From Elysia marginata (lineage: Eukaryota; Mollusca; Gastropoda; Plakobranchidae), in contig BMAT01007550.1 of assembly GCA_019649035.1 (NCBI GenBank), forward strand, positions 341,381 to 365,379: a stretch of DNA of 23,999 nt. The letters are read 5' to 3'. Positions 1 to 10,700 of the stretch are shown here, in pieces; position 1 is the stretch's first letter, and every line of letters starts with the position of its first letter. The notes under the pieces were generated by a model that saw nothing but the letters and a program-made list of their open reading frames with translations, did no database searches and was not told where the DNA came from. The position numbers and the translations under genes were made by a program.

Positions 1-638
1 GTGAACAGCATAATATAAAACCATTGCCCTTACAAACTATCCATAGATACTTACAACTTTTTCTCCATTATAAATGATTGGTTTAACTTAGATTTTTTAA
101 ACTATGCCATGAAAAATTATTCCTATTTTTTTTCAGAAAAAAAGGGAATAACAGGCAATCACATATATTTAATTCTGCCTGCATGAAGCTTTTAACCCCT
201 TCAGTGAGAAGGATTTAGTGTTTCCCACAACAGACACGATTTTTTGCCACAAAATCGACAGTTTAAAAATTTAGGAAGTATCGTTAAATCTTTTACTTTA
301 TGGCTTGACAAAGTTGTTGTCAACTTCTCTATATGATCTTTACAAAGTCATGTATTCCATACATCTTGTAGGCCATGGCGTCACCAAAAATCTGATGCTT
401 TTTATCTTTTTAAAGAATGACAATTGATGTCTGAAAAGCCGAAATACGGAAATACTTTGAAAGGGAAATCTCATGAAAGGGTTAATGTGTGGCTGACAAA
501 AAGTTTCACAACATTAAGTTTTAGCTAGGCAATTGTGCCGCAGTGCAACATGTGCATGGCATATAACTGGATGTATTGATTTCCATCATCTATAAATCCC
601 TAAAACACCAGATTACAAAGACATCAGTGCATTCAAAG

Positions 639-651
639 ACACACACACACA
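639..651. repeat. short (AC)n microsatellite
   Basis: About six AC dinucleotides lie in non-coding DNA. No function is implied. Confidence 0.9.
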
Positions 652-1478
652 GTTGTTGATATGCAGGTCCAATTAAACCCTTATGTTTGCTTATTCAAGT
701 CAGCCCATTTTTGTTGTTGTTAAAGCAGCATCGTTTCAAATGGCTTTGTAATGGACTATGTTTGAATGTTTCACCTTTTAGAGACTGTGATAGTAATCAA
801 TTTCTCAATCTAATCTTTAGTCCTGTCTGAAAGCAAATCTCTTGTATACAGCATAATAGAATTCAAAATTAAAACAAAAGGAAATACTTTGTTGTAAGGT
901 ATGAAGATCTGCCTTGGTTAACCTTCATTATATAATTATTAATACTCTGGGGATTGTGAACGTTATTGTTTCCATAATAAATATAATTTATTTTTATCAC
1001 TTTATTACAAGTCGAGCATTAAGAAGTTGCCACTTTCTGAGTTAGTTCTTTTAGGTTTAGACAGTTGGTAAGATACAGAAAATGTAGTTTTCAAGCTGAT
1101 TTAAACATCATGCTATCAAAGACTTCACAGGATCATGGTAAAATTTGTTTATAATAAATTCTTTGGCATCATGCTGGTTAAAATTAAATATTTCTAGCTT
1201 GCAAAAAACTTTATCAATCAAAGGTCAAAAGCAAACTTTGGAAAACTTCAAAAATAATTTTACAACTATAAGATGTGTAGGAATGAATGTCATAAGACCT
1301 TAATGTTAATACAAATATCATGAGTTGATAATAAACGAGAGTGTGGAAATAATATTTAGGAAAAGTATTCATGCACATGTATTTCCAATAAAGCATTTGA
1401 TATTTAAACTATTCACTGAGTAATTATGTTTTCCATCACCTGTAATATCTCTAAAAAGTCAATTTTCTATTTTGACAT

Positions 1479-1484
1479 TTTATT
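1479..1484 (-). promoter_or_regulatory. candidate poly(A) signal AATAAA
   Basis: TTTATT on the plus strand reads AATAAA on the minus strand, about 225 nt downstream of the TAG at 1709-1711. It is the first exact AATAAA after that stop. It would be the natural polyadenylation signal if the giant exon is the terminal exon. Two further copies at 1001-1006 and 987-992 could serve instead. Chance occurrence is easy in DNA this AT-rich. Confidence 0.25.
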
Positions 1485-1494
1485 CAAAGCTTAG

Positions 1495-1507
1495 TTTTTT
1501 TTTTTTT
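1495..1507. repeat. poly-T run of 13
   Basis: This homopolymer T tract (poly-A on the transcript strand) lies in the AT-rich 3' flank. No duplicated target site was seen that would make it a retroposon tail. Confidence 0.85.
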
Positions 1508-1624
1508 CAAGTTTAAAAAAACTAACCTTTCCTTAATTTTCAAATTCCAAAACGAATATAATTCTTAAATGAAAAAGATTTTGAAAGTAAGGATAAAAGA
1601 TCAACTAAAAATTTTTTTTCAACA

Positions 1625-1665
1625 TCAAAAAAAGAAAAAAAAAGAAAAAAATTTAAAAACCGAAT
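1625..1665. repeat. A-rich low-complexity tract
   Basis: This is an A-rich tract with scattered G, about 45 nt downstream of the giant ORF's stop codon on the transcript strand. On the transcript it is a U/C-rich stretch. It marks the abrupt fall in GC content just past the stop. Confidence 0.8.
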
Positions 1666-1708
1666 TAAAAGGGTAAAAGTTGATGAATGCAAATTAAATA
1701 CTGCACAG

Positions 1709-4700
1709 CTAAAGGTGGCACCCCATAAGTAGCAACAGCATTAAGAAGCACTTGTAATTGTTTAAGCAAGATCTGTTGGTTATAAAGAGGCATGTGCAGC
1801 CAGTGCTTACATTTTGGACTGAGCTGTCTTTGGGCAATTGTGGCGCAGTCTGGTCTTCTGCGTCAGGAACAAATGCAACAGAAGTCTGGGGTAGAATGTT
1901 CCCTTGGTCTGTGAGCTTGTCAGTCAAAGTGGACTGTAAGAATGTGTTGCGCTGTTGGTCGCTAAATGTGGTGGCATCAATGATGTCCTCAGTTGACTGC
2001 ATGAGCCCGGGGGTCTGCTGGTTCTGTCCACTAGAGACCTGGTCTAATGCATTCCTCAAGGTGGAGCAGTCCTGGTAGGCTCGCTGAAGTGCCTGCTCCT
2101 GTGCATGAACCTGTGGGTGGAGGTAGTCAACCCAGGCCTGCAGCCGGGTGATTTCTGCATAGAGCGCAGCTGTGTCCACCTCAGACTGGTGTGCTTGCTG
2201 GTGCTCGGTTCCTGTTACCTCCTGCCCATCCTGTGGTTGACTTGTGCTTGGCTGTTGTCCCTGAGTGAGAGCTGCGGATGACCTCATGACTTCTTGCTCT
2301 ACAGACGAGACCCAGTCTGCATCCTTTATTGCAGGGCTCTCCTGGGCCCAGGTAGTTTCTTGACCTTGAGGTGCAGAGGTTGTGCTGGTCGTTGATTCTG
2401 ACGAAGATAGTGCAAGCTCTAGATTTGGAGAATCATCAGTTGATGGCTCTGATAAATTTACCTCTTGTGAAAATTTGTTTTTCACCGTTTTTAACTCCAA
2501 CTCCAGCTGCTCAATTTTCTTGCTCTGAGCAATAATCTTTGCATCTCTCTTCTTCAATGTTCTTTGCAGGGCCTTTAAATTTTCAGCAGAGTCTTGGCTT
2601 GTTGCTGAATCTACTCTAGGTCTTGCTTCTTTTGCATACTGCTCATCTAAAAGAGCTTGTAAAGACTGGATTTTTGTCTCTGATTCTTCCACTTGTTGCC
2701 TCAGAGAATTTGCGGTACCAGCTAATGTTAAAACTTGTTTTTCTGAATCTGAGAGTTTCTCTTTCTCCTCAGTAACTAAAGCATTGAGGTTATTTATTTG
2801 CCTCTCTTGAGCATCTGTTTCTTCAAAGAGCTTGGTTTGAAGGGTTTTTACTTCTGCGCCAGTTTCTTCAATCTTGTTTTCACATTCTTTAATACTATAT
2901 TGATATTGCTCAATTTCTTGTCTGCAGGTGAACAGCTGACTTTCGAATAGCTGCATGCTTTCAGTTAGTTTTGTATTTTCACATTTGAGACTCTCATTTT
3001 CAGCTGTTATGTGGTTGAGTGTTTGATGCAATGAATCTATGGAATCTATGGCTGCCTGCTTGTCTTGTTGACACTTAGACATTTCTTGCTGGAGTTCAGA
3101 TACCTTCCTGGAGGCATCATCTACTGCACCCCTTGCTGAATCTTCTTTAAGCAAGAGTTCAGACCTCACAGCATGCATTTCTTGTTCTAATCTTTTGATG
3201 TTCTCAGAGGATGATGCCCTCAGAAAGGCTAACTCTTCTTCTAGACTTACAAGTGAGCTGGATTTGAGTGTCAAATCCTTTTGCAGTGTAGAAATGGTTA
3301 TAGCCTGATTGTCTGCTAAACCGGCTTTGGTTTTCAGCTCTACAATCTTTTCTGTCAAGTCAAAAAAGGTAATACCTGTTTCCCCAACAACATTACAAAC
3401 AGACTGAAATAATTGAATGTAATCCTCTAAGGCAGCACTTTTCTCAGAAAGCATGGTCTCTAAGATGTTGACTTGAGCTGCTGTGCTGGCTCCCGAGTCC
3501 CTAGCTTTTTCAAGCTCAGATTGTAAAGTGTTACACTCCTTGCTTCTTTGCTCCTCATGTTTTTCCAAGTGCTCTAAAAGCCTCTTGTTTTCTTGCTGAG
3601 TCTCCTGTTGCAGTTGCTTCTCCTTACTAAGCTCCTCTTGAATCTCCTGTGCATTTTTCCTAGTAGCGTCCAGTTCGTCCTCAAGCTCCTTCTGAGCTTC
3701 TTGGTCACGAGACCATCCAGCATGAGCATGGTGCAGCTGTGACTGAATGCTAGCACACTCTTCGTTCAGGTGCTGGGTGGCTGTGCGGTAGTAGGCCAAT
3801 TGCTCCTCCAGAGACTGGAGTTCAGATCTTTGACGCAGCTCCAATGTCTCAATGGATTCAGAGTGCTCCTTCAGGGACAGATTTGCTGCTTCAGCAGTTT
3901 CCAGCTGCCTTTGGAGTTTTTCATGCTGCACAGCAAGGTCATCATGTTCTGCAGACAAGGCTGAAAATTTAGCCTCTTTTGATTTCAGCATCGTTCTCAG
4001 ATCTGAAACCTTACTTTGTGCTTCTACCAATTCAGCTGAAATTTGAGTAGCTGCACCTTTTTCGGACTGCAAAGCTGTGATAATTTCTTCCTGAGATTCA
4101 ATTTTTGCATTCAATGTGGATGCTAGATCAGTAAGCTCGAGAAGTTGAGATTTCTCACTTTCTGCCTCTGATAATTTTGCAGATAACCCATCTATTTTTG
4201 CCACATAAAATGCTTCTGTATCCCTCATTTGTGCCTGCACCTGTATCACATATTCTTCTGCAGCAGCCTGGGAACTCTGGTAACTTTGCAACTGTTCATA
4301 AAGAGAGCCATACTGCCTGTTTATTTTTTCCTTCTCCTCGCGAGCTTGCTGCAATTGTTCATTCAGCTGCTTTAGATCTTCTTGGTTCTGCAGAGTCTTT
4401 TGTGAGAAACCTTCTTCTACTGAGTGAAGTTTAAACTCAAGATCTTGTTTTTCTGTGCTGAGAGTCTGCACATTCTCCTGCAGCTGTTTGATGGTGACTG
4501 ATGACTCTCTCAGCATCTCCTGCAGGTCTTGTTCCTGCATGTTGCCCCTTAGGGTTTCCAAATGCTCTTCTAAATTAGCTTTAGTTGTAATGGTTTGCTC
4601 AAGCTGGCTCCAAGTCTGCTGATGCTCATGCCTGGCTTGGGCTAGGTCTGATTCTAATCTCTGCACTGCAGCCTTTGACTCAGCAACAATGCGGGAGTCT

Positions 4701-7700
4701 TCCTCATGTTTTTTCTCTACAAGCTCTGCCCATTTCTGCAGCTCTGAGAGATGCCTCTCAGCCGAAATTTTCTCCTCAACCATCAGTCTCACTGACTCAA
4801 CAGTAGCGTAAAGCAGGTCCTCCCCTGCCAGCTCCTCTACAGCCTCAGCATTGGCAATGTCTCTTATGTCAAACAAGCAGTCTTCAAGAGCTCTTTTGTC
4901 CCTGACAACATAATGCATTTCTTCTTCAACGTCTTCTCGAGTGTGGCGTAGCCCTAAGTTGTCTTCTTTTAGGTTGTCCAGCTCAACCTCTAAGTCTCGT
5001 ACCTGTGATTCTAGAGCATCCCTGTGGAATTCTACCTGCTTAAGTCTCTCATTCAAATCAGTGACATTGTCACTAAACAGAGTAGAGCCACTGTCAAAGT
5101 GGGATAGAGACGAGGTTCTACCAGTGGCACCAGTTACAGACTCTTGGCTTGGAGCTGCAGACAGCTGTCCCTGCTCTGATTGAAGAGATTTGAACTTTTT
5201 GTTCAGGGTCAAAATGTGGGCATCTTTCTTTTTCATTAGCTTGCGCAACCCAAGGATCTCAGCTTTGAGAACTTCACTATCATCCTGATTACTTTCTGGA
5301 GAGGATAAATTGGCTGAGTTGTCACCCGCCGCAATTGGGCTCTGATCTGGCCCGAGTGATATATTCTGAGTGTCTGCCGATTCCGCTACAACAGGGGACT
5401 CTGGAAGCAAGGGCAGCTTTTCTTTTTTGGGAGTAGACGTGCTTACTCTTTTAGACAAAGCAGCTACCTTGGCATCTTTCTTTTTTATAAGTTTTTGCAT
5501 TTCAACTTTTTCTCCCTGTAAGTTAGTGAGCTCCTCTTTCACTGTTTCAAGCTCAGCTGATAAAGAACCAATCTTTGAACTATTCTCATCTTGTGTACCA
5601 TACATTTCTTTCATTACTGATTCCATAACACTGATTTTCTCATCTCGTTGGGCTACCTCAGCTTTTAAGCTCTGAATGACACCAATGTCATCATTTGGAG
5701 ATGGCTGTAAGTTATTGCTGTTGTTGTTTTCAGCCTCTTTTTCCACAGCATTAAGTTTTTCTTTCAGTGTACTGACTTCAGCCTCCAGACCAACGACAAT
5801 ATGATTTAGGTTGTTTTTCTCTAAGAGTGCATCTGACTTTACCATTTCCAAGTCCTCCAAGGCAGACTTAAGCTTATCTTCCCTATCAGCAACTTCTGAT
5901 TGTAGAAAATGTTCTCTTGTATTCATCTGAAAGATATTATTTTCCAGCTGGTCTATCTTTTCGTGCTGATGTTGCAATGTAGCAAGTGTTGACTGTAGCT
6001 CCTCTTGCAGATCCTGTACAACCCCAGCCTCTGACTTACTGGACTGCATTTTTGCTTCTAGCATTTGAGAGGTGGACGCGAGCTCAGAAGTCGCCACTTT
6101 CAGCTCTTCTTCCAGAATACGTTCCTTCTGAGATAGGGTTGAAGATATGGTACCTTCTTGTTGAATCCTATCCTGAAGAAGGGAATTCTCAGCTCCTAGG
6201 CGTTCACTATTCTCTTTCCAGTAAATCTCAGCATCATAAAACTGTGTCTGCAAACGTACGATTTCTGTGTCTTTCTCTTGGATAAGCTCCTTCAGAGTGT
6301 CCCGTTCCACTGAGGTACTCTGATATTGAGCCAGAAGCTGTCGAAATTTCCTCTCTTCTGGTGGGAGCTCAGACATGTCATCTTCTCCACTTTGGGACCA
6401 AGACATAGCCATGAAAGGGTCTTCCTCCTGCTTGGCAGGCCCTTCACCTTCAAGTTTTGCCAACTTTGCTGCCTTCTTAGCTTTCAAATGCAAGCCCTGG
6501 ATTACTTTTTCTTTCTTTTTCAGCACCTTTTCTAACTCAATGTTGGATTGCTTCTCCTTATTTAAATCTTCCTCTAGCTTAGATACTGAAGATTTTAGCT
6601 GATCACACTCAACATGTAAATGATCTACTGTAACTTTCAGATGTTTCTCTTCTTCAAGCTGTTGCTCTAACTTAGATATTTTAGAACCCAGTTCTTCACC
6701 CCTGCTTGCAAGACCCTCCTGCTCTTGCTTAGAGAGCCTATATAAATCAAGCTCTTCTTGCTGTTGAACAAGTTTTGCCTGGAGTGCCTCAGCTTCAGAA
6801 CTAAAAAAGTTTATGGACTGTTTTTCTTCTTTAAGCTCCTCTTCAAGTTTGGATATAGTTAAACTTAGCTGCTCTGTTTCAAGCTTTAAAGTTCTATTAT
6901 TTTCCTTGTTTTTGAACAGTTCATCTTCCAAAGTTGAAATGGTTTCCTTTAGGGATTCTGCCACAGCATCTGCTTGCTTTTGGTGTTCTTGCTGCTTTCT
7001 TTCCAATACTTCTAGTCTAGAAACAGTTTGCCGCAAGGAGTCTGTCTCTGTTCTCAAACTCTGCATCTCTTGAGCCATCAGTTCCACCTGCACATCTTTC
7101 TCCAGCAAAACATCTTGGGTCTCAGCATGCTCTAACTCTGACCTCAAGTTGTTGCTGCTACTGCTATCGCTGGGTATGGGTTTACTCTGTGGAAAGGACA
7201 CTTTTAAAGGTTGGACATCTTCCTCTACAATGATACCCCCATTGCCAGGTATAGAAGTACATAGTGAGTCAGAGGAGGAAGAAGCAGAGACATATTCAGG
7301 AGAGTGTGGTGATGTGTGATATGGGTGAGGTGTGTTTGTGAGGTAACCTGTCTGGTCTGAGGCTTTAGCTTCAACTGAAAGAATTTCAGAATAAAGTTCT
7401 GGCTGCTCTGACTTTACAATTAAAGATTCTTGCTGTGACTGATTCTCTTCAACCTCTTCAATTCTAGCTGTTAATGTCTTAATCAGTCCTTCCTTTGCTG
7501 CTACTGAATCTTTAACCTTAGAAAGAGAATGCTGTAGACTAGAAATGTTTTCTTGAGCAGTCTTATAAAGTTCTTCCAATTCCTCAAATTTGCTATTCAG
7601 TTTCATTGTTTCTTGCTTGGCTTCCTTTAAGTCTGTCTGCAAAGTTTGGTTTACATGATTAGCTATGTCTAAATCAGACAGCAATGCTTTTATTTGGTTT

Positions 7701-10700
7701 TCCAGATCACTTTTTCGCTGCACGAGAGCATCCTGTTCAGCCTTGGCATTCTCAATGGAAGTTTCTATATGATCACACAACTTTATTCTCTCAGCCTCAA
7801 TTGCCGACTTGTCCTCTTTAATACTTGCTATTTCAGTTTCTAGCTTCTGACACTCTTCCTCTGACTGCTCAATGATAAGTTTTAGTTCTTTGATGTCTCT
7901 GTCCCTTTGCTGCCCCAGAGCATGAAGTTCATCTTTCAGCCCTTGAGCTAAGCTTTCTGCGTCTTTCCATTTCATTTCAACATCACCATTGTGCACCTGT
8001 GATTCTTCAAGTTGGTGTTTCAAAGTTTCAAGCTCAGCATGGAAATGATCTTCTGCAGTTGCAGAATCTTGTTTAAGTAAATCATTTTGCTTTAAAGATT
8101 TTTTAAGACTTTCCTCAAACTCACTCAATTTCCATGCAGTATGAAGCTTTGATGATGAAATCTCTGATTCCAAGCTATACTGTCTCTGTTCAACTTCTTC
8201 TAAAAGACCTGTCACCATTTCTTTCTGAATCTTCTCAGTTTCTTTCTCCTCTGATAAAACGCTTATTGTGTTTTTGAGAGCTTCTACTCCAGATTCAAGA
8301 GACAGCTTCATGTCATCAACTTTCTGAACACTGGCCTCTTTGTCAGCAATTACGTCCCTCAGTTCCTGTAGCTCTGAGACCATATGAGTTACCTCTTCCT
8401 GCAGCAGATTGTATGCGCTCTGAATAGTTTGAAGCTGTGACTCAGAGCTTTCTCTTTCCGCTACAGCCTGCTTCACAAGACTTAAGAGGTTTTTGTGTTC
8501 TTTTTCTAAAGCAGCTTTATCACGCAAAAGCCTTACAAACGTATTTTTCAACAAATTAAGTTTTCCTTTGTAGTGTGCCACTGTGTGCGGGACTGAATCG
8601 GCAATAACTGAAGGCCCCTCTGCAAAAGAAAGACTGTGGTCTAAATTCTGAGAATTTGGAGTGGAAGTTGCAATTCCTATGGGCCAAAAGCTCTCTTTTA
8701 CTTGATACTCTTCCTTTCTTAAAGGAGTAAGTGGCTTAACTTCTGATCCTGCATGCTGATCAGTACTTTGGCTGCTATCATTACCGTCAGAACAATCTAC
8801 AAGTTCACTTTCATCAACATCAGCAGTACTCATACAGGACTCAAACAAATCAACAGAACTGTTCAAGGTATTCAGAGTTTCTGAAAGGCAAGTCATGACA
8901 GCTGTTAAATAACTTGATTTGTTCAACAACTCTGTATGCATGTGATCTTTCTCCTTTTTCATCTTGCTTATGATGGCAGCGTCCCTATCAATGTGTTTCT
9001 GCATTCTCTCCAGCTCCTGTGTTAAGATTGTCACCTCCTGTACATGAAGTTCACTGTGTTTGTCTTTGTTGAGTTCCAGCTCAGACTCAGCTTTAGACAG
9101 CTTCTCTTTCAATGTATTTTTTGAATGAATTAGGTTTTCATGTTCATTTTGTAGCTCTGAGAAAGATTTTTCTACATTTTTGCTATCCTCTAGAGCCTTT
9201 TCATATATGCTGTTCAAATTGTCTAGTTCAGACTGTTTTTTATGCAGTATCTCCTGTAATTCTTTCTGGCATGAGCTCATATCCTCTTTCTCTTTCATGA
9301 GAGCTTCAAGCTGTAAAGTTGCTTTGGCCTTATCTTCCTCGGCTTGGACAATCTGCTTCTGCAAGTCCAATGCTGTGTTTTCTTCACGCATTTTACCAGA
9401 AAGTAGCTCACTCATTTCAATCTTTGCTGCCTCTAGTTCTTGTTGAAGTTCATTTGATCTGGAAAGTTCTGCTTCATAGTTAGAATTAACTGTTTTGAGT
9501 TGATCATCTTTGATTCTGACATCCTGCACCAGGCTGTCTGATGAATTCTGCGCTGCAATCAGTTGCTCCTCCAAAGACATGTTTTTACTGGTCAGCTCTG
9601 AGATGGATTTTTCTAGTTCCCCGTATAGGGCATTCAGCCTATCCTTCTCTTCTGTCAAAATTGATCTTTCTGTCCGTTCTTTTTCCAGCTGGTCTGAAAG
9701 TTCATCGACAGATTTTTGCAATTCCTCTAGGCCATCAACCTCTGCTCTGAGGCGACTATTGTGGAGATCAACAGCTTCTTTTTCTGCGCTCAAACTTGAT
9801 ATTCTGTCACCCAAATCTGAAACATCTTGTAAAAGCAGCTGTTTTTCTCTAGCCAACACCATGAGGGATCCCTCTAAACCTGCAATTTTGTCTTCAGCCG
9901 ATTCACTGACCTTAGAGACTATTTCAATCTGCTCGTTCTTTTCTTTAACCTCTCTCCTAATATCAGAGAGCAATGTCTTCAGGTTGTCCAGTTCTTCTCG
10001 TTTGGCAGCCACTTTTTCCTTGGCTTCATCTAACTCTGTGGTTTTTTCCAGCACCTGTGACATGTTCTGCTGCTTATTTTGCTCCAAGCTTTCCTGTACC
10101 AAATTCATCTCTCTGCTCAGCTGCTCATATGCTGCTGTTGTTTCTAGCAGTTTAACCTGACTTAGTTCCAAGGCAGCATTGTCCTCAGCAGATGCGACCC
10201 GCAACTCTTGGAGCTCTTTAGTTGTAAAATCAGATACCTGTTTGAGAAAGTTATACTCCTCTGTTGCTTGAGAAAGCTCCTCAGTCAACCTCCCCATCTC
10301 ATCTTTTGTAGCGCTGAGCTCAGTTTTGAGGTTTCCGCATTCTGTTTCTAAGGCCTCCATATGCTGAGAGTATTCAGACATATTGGTTGAGTGCTCGTTT
10401 GAGACACTTTCTAATTCTGCTTGCAAGTTGTTGGACAAGGATATTTGCTCCTGGAGCTTGAGGTCTGCAGACACGACTGCTGAACTTGTCTCTGCCAGTT
10501 GCTGTCTCAAACTTGTCAACTCATCCTCAAATGTTTGCCTGATCTCAAAGCTTTTTCTTAGCTCCTCAGCCATTTCTTTCCTTCTATTCATCTCTTCTGC
10601 TAAATCTTGTTTTGTGGTCTCTATAGTGTTTCGAAGAGTATCAAGAGAGCCACTGAGATCAGCCAAGGATTCTTTAAGAATCTTTTTTTCTTCAACCTCT

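Larger units (their letters stand above)
1..1708 (-). other. AT-rich 3' flank: 3'UTR or downstream intron, no coding exon recognised
   Basis: This stretch lies 3' of the giant coding exon, seen from the minus strand. It is strongly AT-rich: in the 100 bases next to the stop codon (1609-1708) I counted 21 G/C. It has no convincing reading frame and no coiled-coil-like coding. If the giant ORF ends at its TAG, this is 3'UTR and beyond. If the donor at 1809-1810 is used, it is intron. Acceptor-like sites on the minus strand end next to 430 and 826, but the frames that follow stop after 6 and 9 codons. No exon with a membrane segment was found. Candidate AATAAA signals on the minus strand lie at 1479-1484, 1001-1006 and 987-992. 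AT-rich DNA yields these by chance. Confidence 0.7.

Noticed and set aside
424..440. Acceptor-like CTTTTCAG on the minus strand as the start of a terminal exon
   Set aside because: In the required phase the frame stops after six codons and no membrane segment is encoded. The similar site near 826 stops after nine codons.
1214..1396. 60-codon minus-strand frame in the 3' flank
   Set aside because: Aromatic-rich translation of AT-rich DNA with no coding signature, no splice sites in phase with the giant exon and no recognisable domain.
9510..10160. 216-codon plus-strand frame, and many similar Ser/Leu/Phe-rich plus-strand frames between 1758 and 18419
   Set aside because: They are the antisense of the coiled-coil exon. 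Glu/Lys/Leu-rich codons read backwards give Ser, Phe and Leu with few stops. None shows an independent domain or start context.
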